A DNA stretch of 64,000 bases, taken from contig NW_013171829.1 of NCBI RefSeq assembly GCF_000151665.1, forward strand, positions 177,502 through 241,501, read 5' to 3'. This stretch comes from Blastocystis hominis. Taxonomy: Eukaryota; Sar; Bigyra; Opalinata; Blastocystidae. The notes beneath the pieces were generated by a model. That model searched no databases. It saw only the letters and a list, made by a program, of their open reading frames with translations, and was not told where the DNA came from. Shown here piece by piece: positions 37,771-47,130 of this stretch. Each line of letters begins with the position of its first letter. Position 1 is the stretch's first letter. The translations under genes were made by a program, and so were the position numbers.

Positions 37771-40700
37771 TTACTTCAGTTTATAATGCCCGAATGCAAG
37801 TGTGTGTATGTTGTCGTCCAAGATCCAACGTTTGTTATCCGTGCAAGTCATGAGTGTCTTGGTTTGTTCTTTCGTGCTGATGTTGAAGGCCTGGTTGTTG
37901 ATACGCTTGAAGCTGCCTTCGATCACTGCATCTTCCTTCTTCTCTGCCTCGAGGACGCGCTTGTACAGCTCGATGTTCTTCACGCTCATCCTCTCTCCAT
38001 CAATCACCACATTGCGAGGAACTCCCTTCGCTGCATTGTGTACGACGTGCTTCTCATCAACAAGACAGTACATCTTCGGTCTTAAACCAACGAACTCCGT
38101 GATGCGATGTCCGTTGTGTTCATCCTTGAAGATGGGACCAGGCAACTTCTTGTTGAAATTGAGGAACGAGTCCAATGAAGGGAACTTGCTCTTGTCCACT
38201 TCGTGATCGTAATACTTCACGAGTTCTCCATAGAAGTAGCTAGTGTTATCCAATTCCGAGAAGTCGAATGATTTGTACATGTCACACATCTTGTGAACGA
38301 TGTTAGCGCGATCGTGCAGTTGCACGATGAGCGAATCCGTGTCCTGTCCCAACAACTCCACGGTGTCGAATGTGTTCTTGAGCACGTTGTAGTAGAAATC
38401 GTAGATGATGTGTTTGGACATGTCGAGAATGGCGAACCCGATGAAGAATGGCTTCTCCACTCTGCGCACCGGTGTGTTCAACTTGATGCCGATCAGATTC
38501 TCGGAATACATGGTAGTCCCAGCGATCATGTCGTACCCATGCTTCTGAATGATGGCTTCACGTTCATTCCACGTGTTAGCGAACTTCACTTTCATCCGTT
38601 TCAACCCAGTCTCAACGAATTTGCCATAGGTGGAGTTTGCCAACAGCTTATACAGGTTCTTCTCCACGGTGGTCTTGGACTTGGCTCGTTTCTCACTCAG
38701 CATGTTCACGTACTCGAAGATAAATGGTGCCTGCTTGAATCGAATGAGGTGGTGAATGTGTGTGACACGATATCCCTGTTGAATGCCCAGTTGCAACAGT
38801 GAGTAATGCACGAGATATTTGCGTCGAGGTACAAGATCACAAATGAGCTTCGGTGTATTCACCTCTTTCACCTTGTCCACAATGTCGTTCTTCTCAGCGT
38901 ACTTCTTGATTCCATCAGAGTACATACCCGCCTTCTGTACGGGGAAGAATGGCAAGTCATTGAATTTATCATGGAGTTCCACTGGTGCCTCGATGTCACA
39001 TTCGATGAAGAATCCGTACTTGCCGAACGTCTTCAGTGATTGCACCCACCCATTCGGATCACGATTGATCTTCTCCATTACTTCTTGTCGCTCAGGTACA
39101 CCCACCAACTCATAAGGCATCATTCGATGCATGGCTCCTCCATACAGGTTGTTGGCGTCGAGGTAGTAGATGGATGATTGCTCTCCGTTGTTGTCAATGT
39201 TGTCAATGTTATCAATGTTGACCTTGGCATGCCGTTTCACGATCTGTGTGATGCCTCCTCGAAGGTTTTTGAGTAGACGCATGAAGTCATCGATATCATT
39301 TGTCTCCATCAATCGAATGCCCTTGCTTTCATAGAACTCACCCATGCGATTCAAGAACACTTTCACCAGTTGTTTCTCGGCGAGTCCCTCGTTGGCGTTG
39401 ATGCGCATGATGTACTGAGCCCATTTCCTTGCGAGGGTCATGAGGCTACTCTCACCATGATCGCCCTCCATTGTGACCTTTAAGAAGAGCGAATAGGCCA
39501 TTTGTGGTGCTGTGATATAATGCATTGGATCAACACCGAATGCCTTCAGTGTGGTAACGCGGAAATGCTCGAATGCATCAGCCATGAGAGTCACATCGAG
39601 TACATTGTACAACTCGTAGTACTCACCCCATGTCTTGATATCGAAAGTCTTCCACAACTTCACCATGTGATCATACTCGTCTTGTGGCATCATTTCACCT
39701 TTCATGTCATCGATGCATTGTTCACGAGAAGGAATGGTGGTGTTATTCAATGTGTCGTACGATTTGATGAGACTGTAAAACATGGGTTCTTTCCGTGTCA
39801 ACAGATCGATGTACTCGTCACTCCATTGCTTGCCTCGTGATTCACAGTACTTGCGTAGTTGTTGTTTGGTGTGCACGTACAAATCGAGGTTACCACCGAG
39901 TGTCTGAGCCACGATGGATCTGAGAGGACTGCTGATGAGCTTCAACGAGTCCTTGAATTGAATGCCATTGTACTCGATCTGCATCTCCTTGTCTTCAGTG
40001 GTTGGAATGACTTCTAAGGAGTCACTAGAGGTTGAATGAGCTGCGATGAGTTTCATGATGAACGTGAAGTCGTAGTGCGATCCATTGTGGAAGTATACGG
40101 GTAGACGATAGTTCTTCTTGTTGAACGAGAGTTGGAGATTACACTTGGTGCAGCAGGTGCAGATATACTGCCCGGCTTCAAAGTTGCATATCCCTCCCTT
40201 CCCTGTGGTATATTCACCTGTCACATGTGCATGATGTCTCACTTTGTCGTTCTCCAGTTTCTTGTGGCAGAAGGGACACACGGTTGTTGCACGAAAGTCC
40301 CTCTCGATGCTCGGAGAGTTCTCCAATGGCAATTCATCGAAGAGATACCTTTTCACACTCTCGTGCAATTGTGTGAGATACTCCATGAAAGGACGAAGAT
40401 CCTCTTCGCTTTCGTGTGGTGCATGGAAGATTCTTAGCTGGCTGTCAATGGCTGGAATGCGTGACACGGCAAGACAGGACAACATGATCGGCTTGTGTCT
40501 GTTCTTGTCGTCAATGGCCGACTCGAAGTCAGCGTACACGACGACCGGTGCTGGCATTTCGTATCGCTGGTTGGTGAATCGTAACCGAGTCTCATTGGTT
40601 GACAAGTCGTACTGCTCGCTTTCATCAACGAGTTCTCGGTGCACCTGTACTTCATGAGCATGAACGTCTTTGCGAGACCCGAAGAAGTCGTCGCAGAACC

Positions 40701-42207
40701 TGCACTTTGCGTTTCTCGATGTATGACAATTCTTCGCATCACTTCGTCGCATCATACGATGCTTAAAGTCGTTCAAGTCCTTGATGTACAAGAAGTGCTT
40801 TGGAGTGCCCTCAGGTAGATTCAGATCGTTCAAGATGCAGAGGGAAAGAGGGGAACGTGATTTCTCCTTACCTTTGTACACGACATCGCATGTGAATAAA
40901 TCGAATTGTTCCTTCGTCTTATCGGTGTATCCAGGCAAGAGTGTGACCTCGAATACGTTGAGTGATACGTTCAACAATGCTTCCAATGCGGCGAATTTCT
41001 CTTCACTTGCATCGAAGGGTGCATTGTCACGAATGCCCATCGCCTCCTCCACTTCGTGAATGGTCACTCCGAACACCTTGTTCTTGTCGGGTTGCTTCCA
41101 CCACTTGTTGTACACGGTTGCATCGCCAATCTTGCAATTCGCGACGATCTTGTGCCCGCCTTCACTGGCCAGAATGAGGCACCGTTGTAGGCATCGGTTG
41201 TCATCGAAATCCGGATTGAGCGCTGTGCGTCCGATGACGAACGGTGTGTGCTGCTTGTACCCCACGAATGAGCGTAGTGGGAACATCTCGACATGGAAGC
41301 CGATCCACCCATGGTACGCGAACCCACTTCCCTCTGTCTTCTGTTCCTCTACGGCATTTTTGTACCATTTCAGGTACTCCTCGATCCACTCATCGATGCG
41401 ATCTCGACGAACGATGCGAAGGTGTCCCAATCGATCATCGGTGAGATTGAGGATCTTGGAGTCTCCGTCATGTGTCCACATGAGGTTGTATGCCATGATG
41501 GTGATGAAGCACTGATTGTATTCACGCATACCATTGAGGATGAACTTCTTCAGGACCTCATTGAATTCATTTGTCTCATCGAATATGAGATTGATCGGTT
41601 CCACTTCCTCATCGCTCTTCTCACCCGGTAGTCGAACCCACAACCTGTTGTCAAAATCGTTGTTGAGACGGAAGTCCTTCTTGGTTCGTTTCTCTTTCAC
41701 CCATTCCTTGTACATATCTCCTTGCACGGTGTGATAGTACGTGAGTGCATACCCGAGAGTTGAATCGATCACATCACTCAATCGTCCTTGTGAGACCTTG
41801 CGATCGAATCGTTCGTATGCCTTATTACGTCTCATTTCACGTCTCTTCTCCACGGTGTTCAGGTAACCGGGTAAGTGACGTTGTCGCTTCTCACCGAACT
41901 TGTGCCCATCCCACTCGTACTGGTTGTAGAGGTCATTCCATGCCTCGCTTCCTACGTACACGTGCTTTCCCTCGATGGCAGGGTTTGCTACTCGCTTACG
42001 ACGTGTTGCCTGTGCTTTCGGTGTTGCTAGTTTCTTCCCGAATATCTTGTTCGACACATAGGCTCTCGTGTCAGGCATGGTCTGATCGGTGAACGTATCG
42101 CCGATCATGTAGTACTTGGCAGCCAATCGCTTCCAGGTCGACTTACCAATCTTGATTTGTTTTCCAGTCTCAGGGTTGATAGTATATCCTTCGCGTTGTG
42201 AACTCAT
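37771..42207 (-). CDS. Protein-primed family B DNA polymerase
   Basis: It replicates the linear element. The 1478-residue frame has two N-terminal modules of the 2-cysteine-adaptor type (INPETGKQIKIGKSTWKRL near residue 10, a second near 75-105) without the cysteines. A Cys-rich pair (CRFCDDF and CPFCHKKL) follows. The 3'-5' exonuclease motifs are YADFES (~556), NGSHYDFTFIM (~711) and YNVLDVTLMAD (~869). The polymerase motifs are A DANNLYG (~1017), B KLLANSTYGKF (~1191) and C GQDTDSLIV (~1290). The DxxNLYG form of motif A and the insertion between A and B are those of protein-primed enzymes of Polintons, adenoviruses and linear plasmids. All catalytic residues are present. The start is preceded by TATATAAATG. 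Confidence 0.95.
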   Translation of the reverse strand: MSSQREGYTINPETGKQIKIGKSTWKRLAAKYYMIGDTFTDQTMPDTRAYVSNKIFGKKLATPKAQATRRKRVANPAIEGKHVYVGSEAWNDLYNQYEWDGHKFGEKRQRHLPGYLNTVEKRREMRRNKAYERFDRKVSQGRLSDVIDSTLGYALTYYHTVQGDMYKEWVKEKRTKKDFRLNNDFDNRLWVRLPGEKSDEEVEPINLIFDETNEFNEVLKKFILNGMREYNQCFITIMAYNLMWTHDGDSKILNLTDDRLGHLRIVRRDRIDEWIEEYLKWYKNAVEEQKTEGSGFAYHGWIGFHVEMFPLRSFVGYKQHTPFVIGRTALNPDFDDNRCLQRCLILASEGGHKIVANCKIGDATVYNKWWKQPDKNKVFGVTIHEVEEAMGIRDNAPFDASEEKFAALEALLNVSLNVFEVTLLPGYTDKTKEQFDLFTCDVVYKGKEKSRSPLSLCILNDLNLPEGTPKHFLYIKDLNDFKHRMMRRSDAKNCHTSRNAKCRFCDDFFGSRKDVHAHEVQVHRELVDESEQYDLSTNETRLRFTNQRYEMPAPVVVYADFESAIDDKNRHKPIMLSCLAVSRIPAIDSQLRIFHAPHESEEDLRPFMEYLTQLHESVKRYLFDELPLENSPSIERDFRATTVCPFCHKKLENDKVRHHAHVTGEYTTGKGGICNFEAGQYICTCCTKCNLQLSFNKKNYRLPVYFHNGSHYDFTFIMKLIAAHSTSSDSLEVIPTTEDKEMQIEYNGIQFKDSLKLISSPLRSIVAQTLGGNLDLYVHTKQQLRKYCESRGKQWSDEYIDLLTRKEPMFYSLIKSYDTLNNTTIPSREQCIDDMKGEMMPQDEYDHMVKLWKTFDIKTWGEYYELYNVLDVTLMADAFEHFRVTTLKAFGVDPMHYITAPQMAYSLFLKVTMEGDHGESSLMTLARKWAQYIMRINANEGLAEKQLVKVFLNRMGEFYESKGIRLMETNDIDDFMRLLKNLRGGITQIVKRHAKVNIDNIDNIDNNGEQSSIYYLDANNLYGGAMHRMMPYELVGVPERQEVMEKINRDPNGWVQSLKTFGKYGFFIECDIEAPVELHDKFNDLPFFPVQKAGMYSDGIKKYAEKNDIVDKVKEVNTPKLICDLVPRRKYLVHYSLLQLGIQQGYRVTHIHHLIRFKQAPFIFEYVNMLSEKRAKSKTTVEKNLYKLLANSTYGKFVETGLKRMKVKFANTWNEREAIIQKHGYDMIAGTTMYSENLIGIKLNTPVRRVEKPFFIGFAILDMSKHIIYDFYYNVLKNTFDTVELLGQDTDSLIVQLHDRANIVHKMCDMYKSFDFSELDNTSYFYGELVKYYDHEVDKSKFPSLDSFLNFNKKLPGPIFKDEHNGHRITEFVGLRPKMYCLVDEKHVVHNAAKGVPRNVVIDGERMSVKNIELYKRVLEAEKKEDAVIEGSFKRINNQAFNISTKEQTKTLMTCTDNKRWILDDNIHTLAFGHYKLK

Positions 42208-42225
42208 TTATATAAGGGTCACATA
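42207..42225 (-). promoter_or_regulatory. TAAATG-type start motif, example at PolB
   Basis: TATATAAATG overlaps the start codon. Similar CATAAATG, TAGTAAATG or ATAATAAATG starts precede the fibre (47039), capsid (47131), pVI/PX-like (53304), coiled-coil (55835), penton-like (56581) and 124-aa (56952) genes. The form recalls the TAAATG of poxvirus late promoters. Confidence 0.5.
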
Positions 42226-42305
42226 ATCTTTAAGTGGTGATACACGTGTGACCAAAGTGAAATAGTTAGGAGTTTGGCTTCCTCTTTGAGCTACCGAAGG
42301 CATCC

Positions 42306-42734
42306 CTAGAATGGGAAAATGGCATGACCATCCGCATCGTACTCGAATTCATCGATGTCGTAGAACTCGGATTCCGATGAATCAGAATCACTAGAATTGG
42401 GGTCAGCGAATGCAATGCTAATGTCTGGATCATTATCGTATGCCTCAGCTTCTTCTTTGGTCATTTTCACCCATTGTCCTTTCACGCGTCTGTAGTTGTC
42501 ATGGAGTAACTCGTAGTATGCTGTGCCACCAATAATCATGGAGCGATTGCTGGGAGAAAGTATTCTCGACTTGGGAACGTACTTCGTCGTACCTTCAGGC
42601 AATGTTGTATCGTACAAGCGATTCAATTTCTCGTCGTACTTGTATCCACGCTTGAGAAGGTTCCAGAAGCGAACTCCGTTGATTTGAATTTCTCGTCCTG
42701 TGTTGGGGTTCAAAGTGTGAGTAGGTCTATTCAT
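42306..42734 (-). CDS. Small 2C-adaptor-like protein related to the PolB N terminus
   Basis: This 142-residue frame lies just upstream of the polymerase on the same strand. It begins with LNPNTGREIQINGVRFWNLL, clearly related to the first module of the polymerase (INPETGKQIKIGKSTWKRL). A second module, ILSPSNRSMIIGGTAYYELL, and a Ser/Asp-rich acidic tail (DPNSSDSDSSESEF) follow. The NP-x-TG-x-x-I pattern is that of the 2-cysteine-adaptor domain known from large DNA viruses. It may help recruit or regulate the polymerase; this is inference. The gene starts after a run of TATATTTATA-type sequence. Confidence 0.75.
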   Translation of the reverse strand: MNRPTHTLNPNTGREIQINGVRFWNLLKRGYKYDEKLNRLYDTTLPEGTTKYVPKSRILSPSNRSMIIGGTAYYELLHDNYRRVKGQWVKMTKEEAEAYDNDPDISIAFADPNSSDSDSSESEFYDIDEFEYDADGHAIFPF

Positions 42735-42794
42735 TTATATATTTATATATTTATATATTTATATTTTCTCTTTTAACCCTAGATGCTTCCCTAA

Positions 42795-43340
42795 ATGAAG
42801 TACAAGAAAACAGAAAACAACACATGGTCTTCCCTGGTACGCACTTGTGAGGACGAGAATATCGAACTCGCCGACATCATCATTCACACCAAGTATCCGA
42901 TCAATTCCGAGCGTCTATTCGGCTTCAGTGTTTGCTCCCCGCAAGCAAATGTGAACTGTGGTTTGATCTTGCACGACTATGATTGCATCGAGATGACATT
43001 GGATGAAACTCGTCCACCTTTGTTTACCGAGGATGAATGGGAGTATCTATTGCCTCAATTGAAATCCAACGGTTTGCTCGGTGTGCCTCTGAACGTGTTT
43101 TGGAGGGGCAACTCACTGCCTCCTCACATCATCGGTGTAATGACTGAGAATCGTGCTGTTTACTTCTTCTCCAACTACTATGTTCGCGTGGTCTTCAAGG
43201 TGGTGGATGATGAAGTGCCTCCCGAGTTGTCCGATCTGTTCATCGATGATGGTGCGTGTCTGAAGGGTGTGTACGTTCGTGCATATCAACGAATGGGAGG
43301 AAGCGATGCTTCCTCCCGGCGAAACAAAGTTTCGCCATGA
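42795..43340 (+). CDS. Polinton orphan protein, 181 aa
   Basis: No family recognised. It looks soluble, mixed alpha/beta (LADIIIHTKYPINSERLFGF, VYFFSNYYVRVVFKVVDD). Its last 15 residues (GGSDASSRRNKVSP) are encoded by two adjacent GC-rich hairpins (43295-43336), so the natural C terminus was probably extended or replaced by hairpin sequence. It is divergent from the PolB side and starts CCTAAATG. Confidence 0.7.
   Translation: MKYKKTENNTWSSLVRTCEDENIELADIIIHTKYPINSERLFGFSVCSPQANVNCGLILHDYDCIEMTLDETRPPLFTEDEWEYLLPQLKSNGLLGVPLNVFWRGNSLPPHIIGVMTENRAVYFFSNYYVRVVFKVVDDEVPPELSDLFIDDGACLKGVYVRAYQRMGGSDASSRRNKVSP
43295..43336. repeat. Hairpin pair in coding 3' end
   Basis: Two abutting perfect palindromes: stem 10, loop GAT (43295-43317), then stem 8, loop AAA (43318-43336). 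Confidence 0.9.
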
Positions 43341-43362
43341 AATCATCCAAAGTAAAAAGTAA

Positions 43363-43995
43363 ATGTCGTACATTTTCAGCAGCAATGGAAACAACTACAC
43401 GTTCAAGAAGCTCGACAACATGCTCATCAACATGCCAGAGAAGGACGGTCATCATGTGCTAATTCGAGAGACAGTGGATGGTGTTCCTCAATACTCGTGG
43501 GGGAGTGCGGCTTGTATCGTGAAAGCGAACGAAGCATTTGTCTTCGAATACACACCAGAAACTACCGAATCATTCAATAGCGAATGGGGTGGTGATGGTA
43601 TGCCGCCTATGCCGTCCGGATCATACCTGATAACCACGACTGTCATAACGTACCTTCCTGACGACATGTTCAACGATTGCACGTCAATCGAATCCGTGGT
43701 TGAAAAGGGTTATCGAGTGCTAGTCACGTTTGACAACACGCCTATCCTAGACAGACCGTACATCGATACATTGAATAGTCTTGTGTCTCATACTGGTTAT
43801 GCTGTTGTGAATATTGGGGGAAACGAGGGGGCACGTAGTGCCCCCGGGGGAAGCGTTGCTTCCCCCTACAACTCTCCTGTCCTTCGTACGTATTCGAATC
43901 TTCCTCTCATGCTTCTAGGTGGTGTGAAGAGCATCACGATCGTTTTCGAACATTTAGGCGACGTTGTTGCTTCTTCTTCTTCTGGCTCCTCGTAA
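43363..43995 (+). CDS. Polinton orphan, possible structural protein, 210 aa
   Basis: No family recognised. Beta-strand-rich pattern with many aromatic and threonine positions (YLITTTVITYLPDD, GYRVLVTFDNTPI, SITIVFEHLGDVV) would suit a single-jelly-roll or minor virion protein; this is only inference. Residues around 152-167 (GARSAPGGSVAS) are encoded by a pair of hairpins (43827-43866) sitting inside the frame. The 3' end overlaps the convergent integrase gene by about 60 bp. Confidence 0.65.
   Translation: MSYIFSSNGNNYTFKKLDNMLINMPEKDGHHVLIRETVDGVPQYSWGSAACIVKANEAFVFEYTPETTESFNSEWGGDGMPPMPSGSYLITTTVITYLPDDMFNDCTSIESVVEKGYRVLVTFDNTPILDRPYIDTLNSLVSHTGYAVVNIGGNEGARSAPGGSVASPYNSPVLRTYSNLPLMLLGGVKSITIVFEHLGDVVASSSSGSS
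43827..43866. repeat. Hairpin pair inside coding sequence
   Basis: GGGGGCAC-GTA-GTGCCCCC followed directly by a 9-bp stem with loop GTT (43846-43866). They encode GARSAPGGSVAS in the 210-residue protein. Confidence 0.9.
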
Positions 43996-44930
43996 TGGGT
44001 CGATGTGACCTTGCTGCATCTCTCAATGCATTGGGTTCCTTTCGACTCTTGGATCGCGTGACTGGTGGTGCTGGCTGTGGTTTGCATTTGCTTGCCAGGA
44101 GTTCCCAATGATAGCACTTCTGCTTGCTACCGCTTTCCATATTCTTCACTTCGTACATCAATGGCATGAATCGATCGTCAATGTCAACAACTTGATACAA
44201 GTCCTGAGACCATTTGCTCGTCAATGATCGCTTTTCCAGAACACGAGGTCTTCGTGTCACTCGAACATAATCACCCACATCGAATTGAGGCGTCGTGTCC
44301 TTCGCTGTCATGTTGGATGGTTCTGTCTTCTCCGTGTACAAGATATCGTTGTTCCAAATGTCAGTGGGTGTATATCCGGTGTCTCTGTTCTTCCTTGCAT
44401 TGTGTCTACGAACCGCACCATCGATCAAATCGAACCATACACCTTTCGATTGATTGAATGGAACCATGATGTCTTCCTTGATATCTCGAATTGCTCGTTC
44501 GGCTAGTACTGCCTTATTCGCTGAATCCATGTGATACATGGTGATGTCATACTTGTCCAAGATGTTGGTACGAAAGATGGCATTGGTGAACTCGGTGCCT
44601 CGCATCAGAGCAAATATGCTTTGGTGGTCCGTATGTCTGAATGATGTCCTTTATCGCATGCGTGACTTCTGTGGCACTCTTGCTTTTCAGTCGCCGAGCC
44701 ATCAGGTATTTCGAATATCCATCAATGCATACAAGGACATACTTGTATCCACGATTCTTGTGGAATCCTGTACTCTTCTGTCTGCCCAACACTTCCTGAA
44801 TCCATTTGTCTTGTTTGGAAGAGAAATCGATGAGATCGATGAAGTATATGTTTCTCTTGAATGAACTGATGATCACTCGAGTGGCGCCTCTTCGTTTTGC
44901 TGGCTTGCGTAGTTCCTTGATCTCGTTCAT
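43934..44930 (-). pseudogene. Retroviral-type integrase broken by a one-base insertion
   Basis: DDE integrases of the rve fold insert Polinton DNA. The upstream part (from 44930) gives NIYFIDLIDFSSKQD with the first catalytic Asp and GYKYVLVCIDGYSKYLMARR. It ends at KHICSD with the second Asp. The frame then shifts at about 44603, where one extra base precedes the RGTEFTN segment. The downstream part has the catalytic Glu (NKAVLAERAIRDIK), an SH3-like C-terminal barrel (FDVGDYVRVTRRP) and a basic tail rich in Lys/Arg. No HHCC zinc finger is visible at the N terminus. Either a recent inactivating mutation or a sequencing/assembly error; programmed frameshifting is less likely, as no slippery run is present. 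Confidence 0.85.
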
Positions 44931-44932
44931 AA

Positions 44933-45124
44933 ATGAACCGCTTTATTCAATGGTTGAAAGGGATATGGAAATGGATGAATAAGAGAAAAAACCACAAACT
45001 GGTTATTGACTCGAAATGCAAGGACAGATGTCACTGCCTGTGCGTGTATAACGAGAAGAATGAATCAAGTGACGACAGTGGAAGCGATATTTCCATTAGT
45101 CCAACAGAGATTAAAGTGAAATGA
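44933..45124 (+). CDS. Small Polinton protein, 63 aa
   Basis: Starts at TAAATG two bases from the start of the divergent integrase gene, so the two share one promoter region. Amphipathic Trp-rich N terminus (FIQWLKGIWKWMNKR), a Cys segment CKDRCHCLC, then an acidic Ser-rich tail. The N-terminal helix could bind membrane. No family recognised. Confidence 0.5.
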   Translation: MNRFIQWLKGIWKWMNKRKNHKLVIDSKCKDRCHCLCVYNEKNESSDDSGSDISISPTEIKVK

Positions 45125-45172
45125 GGGATGCCTAAATAGATTTAAATAATGTAAACATAAATAGAAATACAA

Positions 45173-45538
45173 ATGAACTGTTGGATGAATGATGAACGTC
45201 TTGATATCACACGTAAATATGTGCATGATATGATTAATTCATTTGTTGATGATCCCAAAGGTACAAATTATCATAATGAGTATAATCCTCCTTATATGAT
45301 GATAAATTCACCTGATCTTCAACATCTTCTTGTGAAATCATGTAATGATGATAAATACATAGTGAAGTGGGGTGAAGTAGGAGGACTTGCTGAACTCCGT
45401 GCTTTCAATGAGAATATCTATGATATCGAAGGTCATCGTGTGATGACATTAGGTGGTGGTATAATTCTCATTGATATCGATGGTGTTGCATTTGATCAAC
45501 TCGAATGTGTATCGGGTAAACGATTACCGCCAAAGTAA
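45173..45538 (+). CDS. Polinton orphan protein, 121 aa
   Basis: No family recognised. Short mixed alpha/beta protein (NSPDLQHLLVKSCNDDKYIV, GHRVMTLGGGIILIDIDGV). Codon use is more AT-rich than in the surrounding virion genes. It is followed by a dense block of hairpins. Confidence 0.6.
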   Translation: MNCWMNDERLDITRKYVHDMINSFVDDPKGTNYHNEYNPPYMMINSPDLQHLLVKSCNDDKYIVKWGEVGGLAELRAFNENIYDIEGHRVMTLGGGIILIDIDGVAFDQLECVSGKRLPPK

Positions 45539-45585
45539 AAGACTGGAAGCTATGGTTTCCAAGTCGCCCTTATTTCACTTTGTGG

Positions 45586-45738
45586 GAAGCCTTCGGCTCC
45601 CCTAAAGTAGGGAGGCAACTACGTGGGGGAGCTATGCTCCCCGGGACGACTTCGTCGTCCCTCGTTGCCCCGGGGGAGACGTAGTCTCCCCTCACAGTGG
45701 GAGGAACTGCGTTCCTCCCGGGGAGCCTTCGGCTCCCC
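45586..45738. repeat. Block of at least six hairpins between convergent genes
   Basis: Perfect or near-perfect palindromes with 3-nt loops at 45626-45642, 45643-45661, 45673-45691, 45699-45719 and 45720-45738. An outer stem (GGCAAC ... GTTGCC, about 45613-45670) is split by the first two. It lies between two convergent stop codons, as a transcription terminator would. Confidence 0.9.
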
Positions 45739-47039
45739 TAAAGTTCTACAATCGTGACTTGGAAGTTCGAGTATAAGTGCGAGATAGTTGTATCACCGCT
45801 GCGTGTCACAACGAGCGATAGTGCGCCATCCTTTGTCGGTGTAACAATCGATGTGCCAGACACATTCATTGTTGGGGTTGGGTTGTCAAGTGTTGTCTTC
45901 AGCAACGTTGCTTGAGACGTAGTGATTACCAAGGTCGGCGTGTCTGTAAAGCCTACGAATGCCTGTTCGTAGTTACCACACTTGAGACTCAAATCGATCG
46001 TGACCAGATACTTGCTGTTCGAAGATAACATGAGCCCTTCCGTCAAGTTCGAATTGTCTGATCCGAGATACTCGGACACGACACTGTGACCGCTGCCTGA
46101 CCAGGTGTACGTGAACGTCTTGGAGAGCTTGGCAGGCTGTGGCTCGAAGGATATTCCACTGCTAGATACATTCAAGACGTACGATCCTGCTGTGGACGGT
46201 AAGGTCAACTTGCTCACACCCGCTCCATCGTTGATCACGATACACCGCTCCGTGCTAGTGCAGCCGAGGATGTCCTGGTAGATGGTAGAGGCGTCAAGGA
46301 CGCTCGTCGTGGGTACTTCATTATTTGTTTCCTTCTTGAATACAAAATAACCAGAAGAAACACCCATTGCAGGTACGGTTACACCATATGCAGTATTATC
46401 CTTGTAAGCAATGAGACACATGTTTGTCGATTGTACACCGAGGGTATCGTGGAATAGAGTTGAGGCGTTCAATGTCTCGAATGTGTACTGAATTCCGAAA
46501 GCCCCAGCCTCTACTCCTTTCAGGATGTACGTCCCGGACTGATCTGGCAGGAACAGATTTGTACGAGTGCTCGTTGTCGAGTTCCAGTTGGCAATCGCGA
46601 ACTTGTTCGACGTGTTGCCGAGACCGATAGCCGTGTTGATCGTAGTTGCATCAATTGTCGAGAATGAAGGTACGCCATTCTCGTCCATGTTCAGCACGTA
46701 CTTGCCGCTACCCGGCAAGTCGAGTTCACCAAAGGTGCTATTGTTGACAAAGTATGGAATCGTTCCTTTGGCAGCAATGGTGATCGCCTGACTGTTACTG
46801 TCTTTGAAGTACGAGTTGTCGAGCGTGGTGAACTCTTCAGGCTGGTCAGGTACTACGACACCCGCGTCCGTCCATGTGAATACATTGTTGTTGTTGGTGA
46901 GCACGTAGTTTCCATTCCCACTCGGTAATGGGAATGTGTCGAAAGAACCATCCGAGTAGTACTGGAGACCACTCGTCATCTCCTTGCGTTTGAATACTCC
47001 ATTTTGGAGATATACAAGTTTCTCTGCTGTGGTTGCCAT
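45738..47039 (-). CDS. Fibre-like virion protein
   Basis: This 433-residue frame contains a recurring pattern of about 60-70 residues: ...LPxxSGxYVL/ILxxxxxG...F/Y (FPLPSGNGNYVLTNNNN, LDLPGSGKYVLNMDENG, FLPDQSGTYILKGVEAG, LTLPSTAGSYVLNVSSSG), with D-A-S/T-T-I/L-Y between copies. A beta-rich C-terminal domain follows (KTFTYTWSGSGHSVV, TMNVSGTSIVTPTKDG), resembling a globular head. A trimeric fibre or host-attachment spike is inferred from this stalk-plus-head design. It starts at TACATAAATG. No homologue is recognised with certainty. Confidence 0.55.
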   Translation of the reverse strand: MATTAEKLVYLQNGVFKRKEMTSGLQYYSDGSFDTFPLPSGNGNYVLTNNNNVFTWTDAGVVVPDQPEEFTTLDNSYFKDSNSQAITIAAKGTIPYFVNNSTFGELDLPGSGKYVLNMDENGVPSFSTIDATTINTAIGLGNTSNKFAIANWNSTTSTRTNLFLPDQSGTYILKGVEAGAFGIQYTFETLNASTLFHDTLGVQSTNMCLIAYKDNTAYGVTVPAMGVSSGYFVFKKETNNEVPTTSVLDASTIYQDILGCTSTERCIVINDGAGVSKLTLPSTAGSYVLNVSSSGISFEPQPAKLSKTFTYTWSGSGHSVVSEYLGSDNSNLTEGLMLSSNSKYLVTIDLSLKCGNYEQAFVGFTDTPTLVITTSQATLLKTTLDNPTPTMNVSGTSIVTPTKDGALSLVVTRSGDTTISHLYSNFQVTIVEL

Positions 47040-47079
47040 TTATGTATGGGGGACGATTTGTTTTTTCTCCCTGTATTCA

Positions 47080-47122
47080 GGGGAGCCGCAGGCTCCCCGG
47101 GCGAGAATTTTAATTCTCGCCC
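47080..47122. repeat. Hairpin pair between divergent fibre and capsid genes
   Basis: GGGGAGCC-GCA-GGCTCCCC (47080-47098), then an 11-bp stem GGGCGAGAATT with a TT loop (47099-47122), just upstream of the capsid gene start. Confidence 0.9.
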
Positions 47123-47130
47123 TATAATAA

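Noticed and set aside
45586-45738. Hairpin block as a tRNA or structured RNA gene
   Set aside because: No tRNA-like cloverleaf or conserved boxes; it is a series of independent short palindromes.
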